The notes under the pieces: generated by a model | The model's input: only the letters and a program-made list of their open reading frames with translations | Databases searched by the model: none | Told to the model about the DNA's origin: nothing | Shown: positions 1 to 8,281 of the stretch, piece by piece | How the letters are laid out: the number at the start of each line of letters is the position of its first letter | Numbering within the stretch: the stretch's first letter is position 1 | From: JAGNEJ01 sp043757865 | GTDB taxonomy: Bacteria > Verrucomicrobiota > Verrucomicrobiia > Verrucomicrobiales > V1-33 | Length of the DNA stretch: 23,716 nucleotides | Direction: 5' to 3' | NCBI GenBank assembly: GCA_043757865.1 | Contig: JAYVOP010000162.1 | Span: forward strand, 1-23,716 | Program-made: the position numbers and the translations under genes

Positions 1-3000
1 CGACCAGCGCCTGGCCCCATGTCGAGGATGTGGTCCGCGTGCAGCATCGTTTCCTCATCATGCTCCACTACCAGCAGGCTGTTGCCCTTATCCCGCAAGG
101 CCAGGAGCGTGTGCAGCAATTTCTCGTTATCCCGTGGATGCAGGCCGATGGTGGGTTCGTCTAGCACGTAGAGCACGCCGGATAAATTGGACCCTAACTG
201 CGCAGCTAGCCGTATGCGCTGGCTTTCCCCGCCGCTGAGCGTGGTGGCTCCACGATGTAAATTCAAGTAGCCTAACCCGACTTCTTCCAAGAATTTCAGC
301 CGCTGATCTATCTCCACACGGATGTCCTGAGCGATGACTTCTTGGGTGCCGGTAAATTTCAGCGCAGCCACCGCCACCCGCGCTTCCGCAACGCTGAGGC
401 CGTTGATCTCACCGATGGTTTTCCCCAGCACTTGGACATGACTGGCCTCTTGGTTGAGGCGATGTCCATGGCACGTTGGGCAGTCTTTGAGTTCATCGTC
501 CTCGGCGGATTCTAGGCGTTGATCTTCGTTGAGTTCCGCTTCCATCACAGAGTTGAAGCGGGACGTATCCAGCTCCTTGTGCGCTCCAGCGCGGACTTTG
601 CCGTGGCCCCGGCAGTGCAGGCACCAGCCGTGCGGGCTATTGAATGAGAAGAGGCGGGGGTCCAGCACATCGAAGCTCTGGGCACACGTGGGGCAAGTGC
701 GTTGGGTGCTGAAGACCTCTGGTAAATTATTCGCATCCACAATCCGCAACACGCCACGTCCAAGCTCCAAGGCTCGTGCGACGAGTTGCTCCACCTCGCG
801 TGGTTTGGTGTTCGCGTCGATTTTACCGACGATGAGATCGATGTGGTGTTCTTTGAAACGGGTGAGCCGCGTGAAATTTTCTACAGCTACCACGCGGCCA
901 TCAATGTAGAGTTCCGGGCAATTTTGTCGTGCGGCTTGAGCGGCTATTTTGTCGTGGAAACCTTTACGGCCCCGAATGACTGGGGCCATGATGCGGATGG
1001 GTTTCCCCACGCCTGTAGAGGGCGAGGTAACGAGACCCGCGTCCTGCTGAGACTTACGGGATGCAGGCCTCCTAACGTCGCCCTCCACGCTGGAGGCCCG
1101 CTGCATGATCGCATTGGCAATGCTGCTAGCGCTTTGCTCCTTCACGGGCACATGGCATTGGGGGCAGAACTGGGTGCCTACTTTGCTGAACAAGAGCCGC
1201 AGGAAATGATACACTTCCGTGACTGTAGCTACGGTGGATTTCACTCCGCCGCGCGTGATGCGTTGCTCAATGGCCACAGTGGGAGGCAGGCCGGAAATGT
1301 GGTCCACGTCCGGGCGTTCCATTTGCTCCACGAACTGCCGAGCATACGTGCTCATGCTGTCCAGGAACCGTCGCTGGCCTTCGGCAAACACCAGATCGAA
1401 CGCCAGGGTGCTTTTGCCAGAGCCGCTGAGCCCGGTCACGACCACGAATTCATCGCGCGGAATGGTGACGTCGAGGTTCTTTAAATTGTGCTCACGCGCC
1501 CCGTGGATTTGGATGACGTTGGCTTGCTTTGGCGCATCGCTCTCGGGGCGTTCTTCCAGCTTCGGCGGGCCGTCTTCAAAGGGTAAATAGCGTCCGGTGT
1601 GGCTGGCTTGGCATTCCGCTACCTCCTCGGGAGTGCCTGCGATGACAAGCTTTCCACCCTCCGCGCCTGCTTCGGGACCGAGGTCGATGACCCAATCCGC
1701 TGCGCGAATCACATCCACGTTATGCTCTACGATGATGAGGCTATTCCCTTGATCTACCAGCTCTTGGAAGACTTCTAGCAGCAGAGCCACATCATCGAAA
1801 TGCAAACCAGTCGTAGGCTCATCGAAGATCAGCAGCGACTTCTTCCGACCGCCGCCACGCTCATTTTCTAGCATGTGTCCCACCAGCTTCAAACGCTGGC
1901 TTTCCCCGCCGGATAAGGTATTCAGCGGCTGGCCGAGTTTCAAATAGCCTAAGCCCACACTGCCTAACCGTCGCAACAAGTCCGCTGCTTTGGCAAATTT
2001 TGTTTCCTCAGAGCGAGCACTGAAGAACGCTACTGCCTCCGTGATCGTGAGGTCTAATACGTCTGCAATGTTCAGTCCATCGCAGCGGATCTGCAGCGCT
2101 GCGGGCTTGAATCTACGGCCATCGCACTCGGGGCACTGGACGTAGAGATCGCTGAGAAATTGCATTTCCACTTTCTCGAATCCGGTGCCGGAGCAGCGCC
2201 CACAGCGTCCTGCACCTGCATTGAAACTAAAGTATCCCGGCCCCAGTTCATCGGCTTCGGCCTCGGGAGTTTCAGAGAAAATCTGGCGAATCCATTCAAA
2301 CGCTCCGATATAAACGGCGGGCGTGCTGCGGGGCGTGCGGCTGAGCGGATTTTGATCCACTAGCACGAGTTGGTCTATGTGGTCCGCGCCCTGGATTTCC
2401 TTGCAGAAACCAGGTTCGTTCTCGCTGGTGCCACCTTTTAGGCGCAGGAGATTTTCATAAAGGACCTCATGCACTAACGTGCTCTTGCCGCTCCCGGAAA
2501 CGCCCGTCACGCAGACCAGCAGGCCGAGCGGAATGGTGATGTCTAGCTTGTTGAGATTATTGGCAGTGCAGCGGATCAGCTTCAGGAGCTGCTTCGGCTT
2601 CACGGGCCGACGCTCCGCTGGGATGGGCACCCATTTGCTGCCGCGTAGGTAGTCTGCGGTTAGGGAGCTGCCGGGCATCTTCGGAAGCTGATGCGGCGGG
2701 CCGCTGAAGACGAGCTGGCCGCCTTCCTCGCCACGGCCAGGGCCGATGTCGATGAGGTTGTCTGCCGCGCGAATGATGCTCTCCTCGTGCTCCACCACTA
2801 GCAAGGTATTGCCCTTGGCAGTGAGCTGTCGCATCACGTCGATGAGCTTGCCCGTGTCCCGTGGATGCAGGCCTACGCTGGGTTCGTCTAGCACGAAGAG
2901 GGTGTTCACTAACGAGGCCCCAAGGCATGTGGTGAGGTTCACCCGCTCCGTTTCTCCGCCGGAAAGCGTGCGGGTGGAGCGGTCTAAATTTAAATATCCT

Positions 3001-4544
3001 AACCCGACCTGCTCTAGGAAATTCAGGCGACTGACAATCTCCTTCTGCAGCAGGGAAACGGTGTCGTCATGCGCTGGGAGCGGCAACGCAGCGATCTGTG
3101 GGCCGAGTTGCGCAACGGGAATTTCCATCCACTGCGGCAACGTTTGCCCGCCCACGCGGAACTGCATGGCCTCTGGTTTCAAGCGTCCGCCATTGCAAGC
3201 GCGGCAGGTGGTGTAGCTACGGAATCGGCTGAGGAAAACGCGATAGTGCATTTTATAAGCCTGGGTGCCCACCCAATCAAAGAAACCACTAACCCCATAC
3301 CAGAACCCGCCATCGTAAGCGCCTGTGGGGTTCTTCACATAGTGTGGATCTCCCTCAATGACCCACTTTTGTTCATCGGGTGAAAGTTCATCGAAAGGAG
3401 CGCTGAGGCTGATTCCCTGCTGTTTGGCGCAGCGTTCTAGATCCTTCTGAGATTCGTAAAAGACGGTGCCGCTGAAGGCTTTGACGAGGCCTTGTTTGAT
3501 GCTCAGGGAATGGTCCGGCAGCGCGCGTTTGATGTCGATGCCAATGGTGCGGCCAAAGCCCCGGCACTCCGGGCAAGCGCCCAGTGGGCTGTTGAATGAG
3601 AAGAGGTTAGGCGTGGGTTCGCGCAGGGTGAGATCACAGTCTGCGCAGTGCCAGCCAGTGGAGAACGAGCGTGCGGATCCATCGGGATCAATGAGGGTGA
3701 GCTTGCCCTTTCCTAGGCGGAGGGCGGTTTCTAGCGCTTCACTGAGGCGGGAGGCGGGGCCGGAGATTTTCAGCCGATCTTGGATGACCGGGACAATGGC
3801 GGGAAGGGTTTTGCGTTTGTAAGCGGCGGGTTCGTCCGTGCGGAAGGTTTCTCCGAAGAGCCACACCCGCAGGTAGCCTTGGCTAGCTAGGAACTCGAAG
3901 AACTCCGCCGGAGCCGTACCAGCGGGGCAGGGGACGGGGATGGTGACTAGCACCGTCTTGCCAGCGAACTCCTTTTTCGCAACAGCGGCAATGCTGCTCG
4001 GCGTGTCCGGCCGGACCTCTCTCTGACAGCTAGGACACACGCCCACGGCTAGTCTAGGAAAGAGTAATTTCAGGTAATCATTGATCTCCGTCATCGTGCC
4101 CACGGTGCTGCGCGTGGTGCGCACGGAGTTCTGTTGCTCGATGCAGATGGCGGGTGGGATGCCGGTGATGCTTTCCACCTGCGGCTTGTCCATGCGGTCG
4201 AAAAACTGCCGAGTGTAAGGGGAAAACGTTTCCACATACCGCCGCTGACCTTCGGCATAGATCGTCTGCACGGCTAGGGAGGATTTGCCGCTGCCACTGG
4301 GCCCTGTGATGACGTTCAGTTTCCCCAGTGGGATGTCCACATCCACGCTGCGAAGGTTATTGTGGCGGGCTCCGCGGACTTGGATGTGGTCTGGGCGGGT
4401 GCTGGACGGTGCTACGGGCGGCTCTTCCTGCGTGCCGCACAGAGGACTGTGCGGACCACCTGGGGGCGGGGCGGACTGACGTCCGCTGCTACTTTGGGCA
4501 GTGGTTTTAGCTTTGGTGGGGGCGGATTTTTTGCGGGCGGGCAT
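1..4544 (-). CDS. uvrA: Excinuclease ABC subunit UvrA, tandem-duplicated form (3' end cut by window edge)
   Basis: This is the DNA damage-recognition ATPase of nucleotide excision repair, which loads UvrB at lesions. About 1514 codons are visible, far more than the ~940 of an ordinary UvrA, because two UvrA copies are fused. Copy 1 has Walker A GPSGSGKSS (~4300), a CADC/CPEC zinc site (~3640-3560), signature LSGGE (~2960), a second Walker A GVSGSGKST (~2495), zinc site CGRC/CPEC (~2210-2130) and a second LSGGE (~1905). Copy 2 has Walker A GLSGSGKST (~1425), zinc site CPTC/CLHC (~690-620) and LSGGE (~230). The edge falls just after the DEPT and VEHD motifs, so the fourth ATPase domain lies outside. 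Double UvrA proteins are known from Chlamydia and other PVC bacteria. The ATG at 4544 gives a ~50-residue Lys/Pro-rich extension before the usual start (RGARHNNL); this extension carries two palindromes. No Shine-Dalgarno is seen. Confidence 0.96.
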   Translation of the reverse strand, partial: MPARKKSAPTKAKTTAQSSSGRQSAPPPGGPHSPLCGTQEEPPVAPSSTRPDHIQVRGARHNNLRSVDVDIPLGKLNVITGPSGSGKSSLAVQTIYAEGQRRYVETFSPYTRQFFDRMDKPQVESITGIPPAICIEQQNSVRTTRSTVGTMTEINDYLKLLFPRLAVGVCPSCQREVRPDTPSSIAAVAKKEFAGKTVLVTIPVPCPAGTAPAEFFEFLASQGYLRVWLFGETFRTDEPAAYKRKTLPAIVPVIQDRLKISGPASRLSEALETALRLGKGKLTLIDPDGSARSFSTGWHCADCDLTLREPTPNLFSFNSPLGACPECRGFGRTIGIDIKRALPDHSLSIKQGLVKAFSGTVFYESQKDLERCAKQQGISLSAPFDELSPDEQKWVIEGDPHYVKNPTGAYDGGFWYGVSGFFDWVGTQAYKMHYRVFLSRFRSYTTCRACNGGRLKPEAMQFRVGGQTLPQWMEIPVAQLGPQIAALPLPAHDDTVSLLQKEIVSRLNFLEQVGLGYLNLDRSTRTLSGGETERVNLTTCLGASLVNTLFVLDEPSVGLHPRDTGKLIDVMRQLTAKGNTLLVVEHEESIIRAADNLIDIGPGRGEEGGQLVFSGPPHQLPKMPGSSLTADYLRGSKWVPIPAERRPVKPKQLLKLIRCTANNLNKLDITIPLGLLVCVTGVSGSGKSTLVHEVLYENLLRLKGGTSENEPGFCKEIQGADHIDQLVLVDQNPLSRTPRSTPAVYIGAFEWIRQIFSETPEAEADELGPGYFSFNAGAGRCGRCSGTGFEKVEMQFLSDLYVQCPECDGRRFKPAALQIRCDGLNIADVLDLTITEAVAFFSARSEETKFAKAADLLRRLGSVGLGYLKLGQPLNTLSGGESQRLKLVGHMLENERGGGRKKSLLIFDEPTTGLHFDDVALLLEVFQELVDQGNSLIIVEHNVDVIRAADWVIDLGPEAGAEGGKLVIAGTPEEVAECQASHTGRYLPFEDGPPKLEERPESDAPKQANVIQIHGAREHNLKNLDVTIPRDEFVVVTGLSGSGKSTLAFDLVFAEGQRRFLDSMSTYARQFVEQMERPDVDHISGLPPTVAIEQRITRGGVKSTVATVTEVYHFLRLLFSKVGTQFCPQCHVPVKEQSASSIANAIMQRASSVEGDVRRPASRKSQQDAGLVTSPSTGVGKPIRIMAPVIRGRKGFHDKIAAQAARQNCPELYIDGRVVAVENFTRLTRFKEHHIDLIVGKIDANTKPREVEQLVARALELGRGVLRIVDANNLPEVFSTQRTCPTCAQSFDVLDPRLFSFNSPHGWCLHCRGHGKVRAGAHKELDTSRFNSVMEAELNEDQRLESAEDDELKDCPTCHGHRLNQEASHVQVLGKTIGEINGLSVAEARVAVAALKFTGTQEVIAQDIRVEIDQRLKFLEEVGLGYLNLHRGATTLSGGESQRIRLAAQLGSNLSGVLYVLDEPTIGLHPRDNEKLLHTLLALRDKGNSLLVVEHDEETMLHADHILDMGPGAG
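4432..4486. repeat. Two adjacent palindromes inside the 5' end of uvrA
   Basis: CCGCACAG (4435-4442) and CTGTGCGG (4447-4454) form an 8-bp perfect inverted repeat with an AGGA loop, flanked by weaker GTG/CAC complementarity. GCGGAC (4471-4476) and GTCCGC (4481-4486) form a second perfect repeat with a TGAC loop. Both are translated as part of the non-conserved UvrA N-terminal extension. The second has the same arms as the palindrome at 13065-13080, which suggests a dispersed REP-like element. Confidence 0.6.
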
Positions 4545-4799
4545 GGTGGGGAAATGAGGTGTCCACTCCTATTACGACCGGCAAGGGACGCAAGATGTTC
4601 CTTGGCTGCAAACTATTTTCCCCAACCACCCCCTGGTGGAAACGAGGTTCTGCGGCCACGTTCCGCAGGAGCAATGCTGCTGCTCCCGCAGCCGTTGATA
4701 AAAGTTCATAGCAGACATTTGCACACCTCCATAAAGCAATTCCGGGTGAATGCGCCACCCTGCTGTTGGGCGAGTGCTGCGCAGATGGCGGCTCGGTGC
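4545..4799. other. Intergenic region upstream of uvrA
   Basis: No credible gene is seen here. The region holds one inverted repeat, CTGCGG (4650-4655) / CCGCAG (4663-4668), with a 7-nt loop and no adjacent T-run. The uvrA promoter probably lies in this stretch, but no convincing -35/-10 pair was recognised. Confidence 0.4.
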
Positions 4800-6011
4800 C
4801 TAACGATGAAAACCAAGCTGTAAGTTCGAGCTGCCAGCCTCGTACTTATACCCCAGTCCGAAGTCGATGTCCGTGACCCGATAGCCGCTCCCCTGGTAGG
4901 CGCGGAACAAGTCTGGCTGGTAATAAGACTGGAAAATGTCTAATACTCCCGTGTATTTTCCAAAGAGTTTCACGTCCCAATCCCGGGCGTCAAAGCTCTG
5001 GAACGGGATGCCGCTATCATCCTGAAGCACGCCGCTGCTGTGATTTAAAATGAGGCTGCGGATGCCGGCAAACTCCCCGCTATGCATCAGATAAGACGCG
5101 CTCTTGATGTAGGTGGCATACGGTCCGAAGCGGCTGAGGAAACGCCCGAATTTGGGCGCGCTGGCCAGTCCATCGTCCGCAAGGTTTTGCTGGAAATAGT
5201 AAATGTTCTTGGCGCGGCCAAAGAGGGATCGGCAACGAATCACATAACCCCGGGCGGAGGCTGTAGGCGGTAGATCTTGCACATTACCAGCGGCATCTAG
5301 CTCAATGGGATTTACAGATTGGAGGTCCGCGCCTTGGCGGGCGAGGAACACCAGCATGATGGGCAGCGTGCCTTTGTAGTCGGTGCGTTGCAGGTCAACG
5401 CGCATGTCTTTGGTGATGAAGAAACTACAATTTAACGCCGTGGTGATGGACGTATAAATGCCGTCTAGCCCGGCGTCCCGTTGCTCCGGCGTGAGGGTGC
5501 TCAGCGCGGGCAGCGGGTCCGTGCCCTCCAGGCCACAGAGGATGTAGTTCGTAGCGTTAGGAAAGAGCGCATTCGCAAACAAGATGTCTGGGCCGCTGAA
5601 GGGATAGAAGAGCGTGGCCGCATTCCGCAAACTGCCTAACTCCCGCCGCCCCCAGTTATCCATGCGCGGCTGCCGACAACCGCTGAACTGCCGCCACAGC
5701 TCATTCACATTCGCCTGATGCAGCCGCCACCGATCGGTCTGGCGCAGCGGGCTCAAGGCTGAGCCATAGCCGCCCGGCAATCCGGCTAAGTAACGCGCAG
5801 AGTCATTGAGATCCGTCATGAAGGAGCCCATCATGCTAGGAGCCGCCATTAGATTCGCCCGCCGAATTTCCAGGCCTTCATCAGCCGCCGCGTCCACCGC
5901 CTGCGCACGCAGGGCCGTAGTAGGCGTCCAACGCGCGTGGTTCGATAAACTACAGCTAGTAAAGAAGGCCACACTCAAGAGTGCTAGCCGGGACAGAGGA
6001 GGAAATTTCAT
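4800..6011 (-). CDS. Unrecognised exported protein, probable lipoprotein
   Basis: This is a 403-residue protein of unknown function. From the ATG at 6011 the N-terminus is a short basic stretch, a hydrophobic core and FFTSC with Cys20, a plausible but not ideal lipobox, so export and lipidation are likely. The open frame extends to 6128, but the extra residues precede the signal sequence and lack protein character, so 6011 is preferred. The mature part has no metal or nucleotide motif I recognise. It is rich in aromatic residues and Asn, with conserved-looking blocks such as DNWGRRELGSLRN and LFYPFSGPD, and ends in a Gly/Tyr-rich segment. Cys pairs could form disulfides. It lies 255 nt upstream of uvrA on the same strand, and no functional link is evident. 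Codon use matches the neighbours. Confidence 0.8.
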   Translation of the reverse strand: MKFPPLSRLALLSVAFFTSCSLSNHARWTPTTALRAQAVDAAADEGLEIRRANLMAAPSMMGSFMTDLNDSARYLAGLPGGYGSALSPLRQTDRWRLHQANVNELWRQFSGCRQPRMDNWGRRELGSLRNAATLFYPFSGPDILFANALFPNATNYILCGLEGTDPLPALSTLTPEQRDAGLDGIYTSITTALNCSFFITKDMRVDLQRTDYKGTLPIMLVFLARQGADLQSVNPIELDAAGNVQDLPPTASARGYVIRCRSLFGRAKNIYYFQQNLADDGLASAPKFGRFLSRFGPYATYIKSASYLMHSGEFAGIRSLILNHSSGVLQDDSGIPFQSFDARDWDVKLFGKYTGVLDIFQSYYQPDLFRAYQGSGYRVTDIDFGLGYKYEAGSSNLQLGFHR

Positions 6012-6114
6012 AAAGGATGGAGTGCATTCTCTGGCCAACTTTGCGCGTCCTGACAAGGAAAAACCCACGCCTTTTCCCCTTGAAGAACGCCCCCACCTCC
6101 ACGTGGATCCACGC

Positions 6115-6222
6115 ATGACCAAGCCCACCCTCAGCCCCTACCTCGCCTACAACCTGCCCGGCGGGTATCTGGACTACAAATCCGCGCAATGGTTCGGCGG
6201 CCTGAAGCTGACTTGGGCTTAG
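6115..6222 (+). pseudogene. Orphan outer-membrane beta-barrel C-terminus fragment
   Basis: A 35-codon stretch reads like the last strands of an outer-membrane barrel: YLAYNLPGGYLDY, then QWFGGLKLTW, then a stop. Residues alternate hydrophobic and polar, with aromatic girdle residues. The frame continues open upstream but there becomes antisense to the lipoprotein gene and loses protein character, so no full porin-like gene exists here. Likely a 3' remnant of a lost gene; a short real ORF starting at 6115 is possible, though no ribosome site is seen. Confidence 0.35.
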
Positions 6223-6300
6223 TAACGCTCCCTGGACCCCATGTTAGACTCTAAAAATTTGCGTGACACCATCCGCCGCCTCACTCAAAATGCCGCGCAT

Positions 6301-6306
6301 GAGGAG
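6301..6306 (+). promoter_or_regulatory. Shine-Dalgarno GAGGAG deciding the start of the SprT-like gene
   Basis: GAGGAG sits 6 nt before the ATG at 6313, good spacing in a window where most genes lack such a site. The in-frame ATG at 6241 has none, and the 24 codons between the two starts have less biased third positions. Confidence 0.5.
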
Positions 6307-6312
6307 CGAGCG

Positions 6313-6996
6313 ATGAGTGCCACTAAATCCAGCGCAGAGGCCACCACGGCTTCCGCTCAGCGCGTGTGCCAGATTTCCCTGCTGCGGCTGCGGCCCTTTC
6401 TGGTGGCTGAAGCGGAGCCACTGATTGCGGCCATTCTCCAGGAAACGCCGTGTGAAATCACGCCCGTGCGCGCCCGCCGCAGTAAGCATGGCGACCACCG
6501 GCAACGCCTGGGCAAGCTATTTTCCGAGGTCACGGTCAACGTGTCAGGGAATCATTATCAGTTCCTCATCACCCTGCTGCATGAGCTAGCCCATGCCGCC
6601 ACCGTGCAGCGCTACAGGAAACGCGCCGCCGCCCACGGCCCGGAGTGGCAGCGGACGTATGCCGCCCTGCTAGAGCGCGCGCTAGCCGCTAGCTTATTCC
6701 CCCCGGATCTCGCCCCACACCTCGCCCGGCAAGCCCGCCAAGGGCCAGACGCCAGTAGCTCCCGCGATACCGCACTCCAGCTCGCCCTCCGCCGCCACGA
6801 CACCTTAGACCACCGCCCCATGGTCACAGAACTAGCCGATGGCGCACTCTTTAGCCTCGATGGAAAACTCATCCTCCGCCGCGGCCGCCGCATCCGCACG
6901 CGCTTCCACTGCGTGAGCCCCACTGGCCTAGAATACCGCGTCAGCGCCACCGCCCGCGTGCATACCATTTACCGCGAGGTCAAACCGATAGGTTAA
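6313..6996 (+). CDS. SprT-like zinc metallopeptidase
   Basis: This is a 227-residue protein of the SprT/Spartan-like zinc metalloprotease fold. The active site HELAH (H90, E91, H94 from the 6313 start) gives two zinc ligands and the catalytic Glu. The downstream block HGPEW (H108) supplies the third ligand and is diagnostic of the family. The C-terminal half is a basic strand-rich region (GRRIRTRFHC, then EYRVSATARVHTIY) at the place of the usual SprT zinc ribbon, but only one Cys remains, so the ribbon is lost or replaced. Eukaryotic Spartan degrades DNA-protein crosslinks; the substrate of the bacterial members is poorly known, so no role is assigned. An upstream start at 6241 would add 24 residues. 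Confidence 0.85.
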   Translation: MSATKSSAEATTASAQRVCQISLLRLRPFLVAEAEPLIAAILQETPCEITPVRARRSKHGDHRQRLGKLFSEVTVNVSGNHYQFLITLLHELAHAATVQRYRKRAAAHGPEWQRTYAALLERALAASLFPPDLAPHLARQARQGPDASSSRDTALQLALRRHDTLDHRPMVTELADGALFSLDGKLILRRGRRIRTRFHCVSPTGLEYRVSATARVHTIYREVKPIG

Positions 6997-7200
6997 GCCA
7001 TGCACCTGGGATCAAGCCCTAGCCCGATACTGAGAATAGAAAATCTGGGCAACAAGTTACGCTGCGGTTCAAGAAACGGGGGCGGAATCCTCCATCCACC
7101 CCTAACTGGTCTGCAAATTTAGAATTTCCGCTAGCAAGAAATATCCAAGCTAAAAATTTCCCATGGCTAGTCCCCCGGGCCAGCGCTAAGTGAGCGAACC

Positions 7201-7671
7201 ATGAGCCACAGAATCACCGGAAAGCTAGGTCTCGCCCGTAGCGTGCTGGCACTAATCGACATCTATGAAGCGTCCACGGAGGACGAGCAGGGAGGATCTG
7301 TGGTGCGCTTCGATGCCCGTAGCGGTCAATTTTCCGTGCGCAATGCGGCAGGAGAGGAGTTAGCGCGGACTTGCACTAAACCCTCAGGAGAAAAGGTGCT
7401 GCTGCGGGGTCCTGAACGCCAGGAGGTGGAGGGCTTTGCCATCGAAAAAGGCTCTTTTGATCCTCACAAATATGTGCATCTGCGCGGAGAGCGACTGCGT
7501 GCCGTGCTCATGCTAGAAGGCCGGAAACGGACGTTTGGAAATGCGTTCCTCCGCATTGATCATCGGGACTTTCATTCCCATGTTACCTATGAATGCGAGC
7601 CTGAGCTAGAACTCCCCTCCTTGGTGCTCGCCTTCATTTTATTTAATGTGGCTAATTGCGTGCCCTCATAA
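7201..7671 (+). CDS. Unrecognised 156-residue protein
   Basis: I cannot assign this gene to a family with confidence. Its base and codon use match the neighbours, and it opens at an ATG with no clear ribosome site. The protein looks all-beta: alternating strands with tight turns (for example VRFDARSGQFSVRNAAGEE), then a strand-rich middle, and it ends in a hydrophobic stretch, LPSLVLAFILFNVAN. That layout recalls LURP-one/scramblase-like (tubby-fold) proteins, which end in a buried hydrophobic helix, but no diagnostic motif supports it. There is no signal peptide. It is flanked by ~200 nt of non-coding sequence upstream and by the opposing tRNA-Val downstream, so it is probably monocistronic. 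Confidence 0.65.
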   Translation: MSHRITGKLGLARSVLALIDIYEASTEDEQGGSVVRFDARSGQFSVRNAAGEELARTCTKPSGEKVLLRGPERQEVEGFAIEKGSFDPHKYVHLRGERLRAVLMLEGRKRTFGNAFLRIDHRDFHSHVTYECEPELELPSLVLAFILFNVANCVPS

Positions 7672-7754
7672 CCGAATGGCCGCAGGAGGCATTTTGTCAG
7701 TGCGCAGCAGCTAGCCTTGGATTTTCGTGCTTATTACTTTGCAGGCAGAAAAAA

Positions 7755-7826
7755 TACGCGATGTAGGGTTCGAACCTACGGCCCCTGCCGTGTGAAGGCA
7801 ATGCTCTACCACTGAGCTAATCGCGC
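7755..7826 (-). tRNA. tRNA-Val(CAC)
   Basis: A full cloverleaf is read on the minus strand: acceptor GCGCGAT/ATCGCGT (7 bp, with a G-U first pair), D stem GCTC/GAGC, anticodon stem TTGCC/GGCAG with loop TTCACAC (anticodon CAC, Val GUG codon), T stem GTAGG/CCTAC with loop TTCGAAC, discriminator A. The 3' CCA is not encoded. A run of T follows directly after the discriminator. Confidence 0.96.
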
Positions 7827-8039
7827 GTGATGCTAGGGAGCTGGCTCCCGAAGCGCGGCCAGAGTAGTGACATGCCTCCGCCGCGCAACTAGAAATCTGA
7901 GCGCCAAGCGCGAAAAGTGAAAACGACTTGCACCCGCAGCCGCCTGTGCTACTAGCAACGTCCGCTGCGGCTGGGGCTCCGCACCCTAGCACACTCGCTT
8001 TCTGCGCAGCCGCCATTTCCCCCTAACCCTCCTGGTCTT
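7827..8039. other. Divergent intergenic region between tRNA-Val and rpoZ
   Basis: No gene is seen. It should hold the promoters of the tRNA (leftward) and of rpoZ-smpB (rightward). On the plus strand TTGCAC (7928-7933) and TACTAG (7950-7955), 16 nt apart, are a weak sigma70-like candidate for rpoZ. A short inverted repeat, GGGAG-CTGG-CTCCC, lies at about 7836-7849. Confidence 0.35.
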
Positions 8040-8246
8040 ATGAAAAGTGAACTGATCGAACGTGCTGCTAAAGTCATCCCCCACCCACCGCAACTGATTA
8101 ACCTCGTGTCTCGTCGCGTGCGCCAGTTGAATCAAGGCCGGGCTCCGTTGATCAACGTGGCTGCTCATGGCAGTCGCTTAGGCCAAGGCGACATCGCCCT
8201 CCTAGAAATTATTGAAGGCAAAATCTCCGCTCAGTTGACGGATTAA
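8040..8246 (+). CDS. rpoZ: DNA-directed RNA polymerase omega subunit
   Basis: This 68-residue protein matches the short omega-subunit pattern: an N-terminal helix, then the conserved block LINLVSRRVRQLNQGRAPL, and a C-terminal LGQGDIALLEIIEGKI. Omega binds the beta-prime subunit and assists folding and assembly of RNA polymerase. The length is at the low end of the family, as usual for minimal bacterial omegas. The ATG at 8040 has no obvious Shine-Dalgarno. The gene ends 35 nt before smpB on the same strand with a stem-loop between them, so the two are probably co-transcribed. Confidence 0.9.
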   Translation: MKSELIERAAKVIPHPPQLINLVSRRVRQLNQGRAPLINVAAHGSRLGQGDIALLEIIEGKISAQLTD

Positions 8247-8250
8247 AAGC

Positions 8251-8267
8251 CAGCGGCTGAGCCGCTG
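8251..8267 (+). other. Stem-loop between rpoZ and smpB
   Basis: CAGCGGC (8251-8257), loop TGA, GCCGCTG (8261-8267): a perfect 7-bp G/C-rich stem starting 4 nt after the rpoZ stop. No T-run follows, so it is not a standard intrinsic terminator. It could be an attenuating or RNA-processing hairpin that sets the rpoZ:smpB ratio. Confidence 0.45.
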
Positions 8268-8281
8268 CACCTGCCTGCGCT

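Noticed and set aside
786..1590. Long plus-strand open frames (about 120-230 codons) inside uvrA
   Set aside because: They are antisense to conserved UvrA sequence, including zinc and Walker motifs, and their translations show no protein-family features.
4362..4823. Open frames on both strands across the uvrA-lipoprotein gap
   Set aside because: They overlap the uvrA start, have atypical composition, no ribosome site and no recognisable motif.
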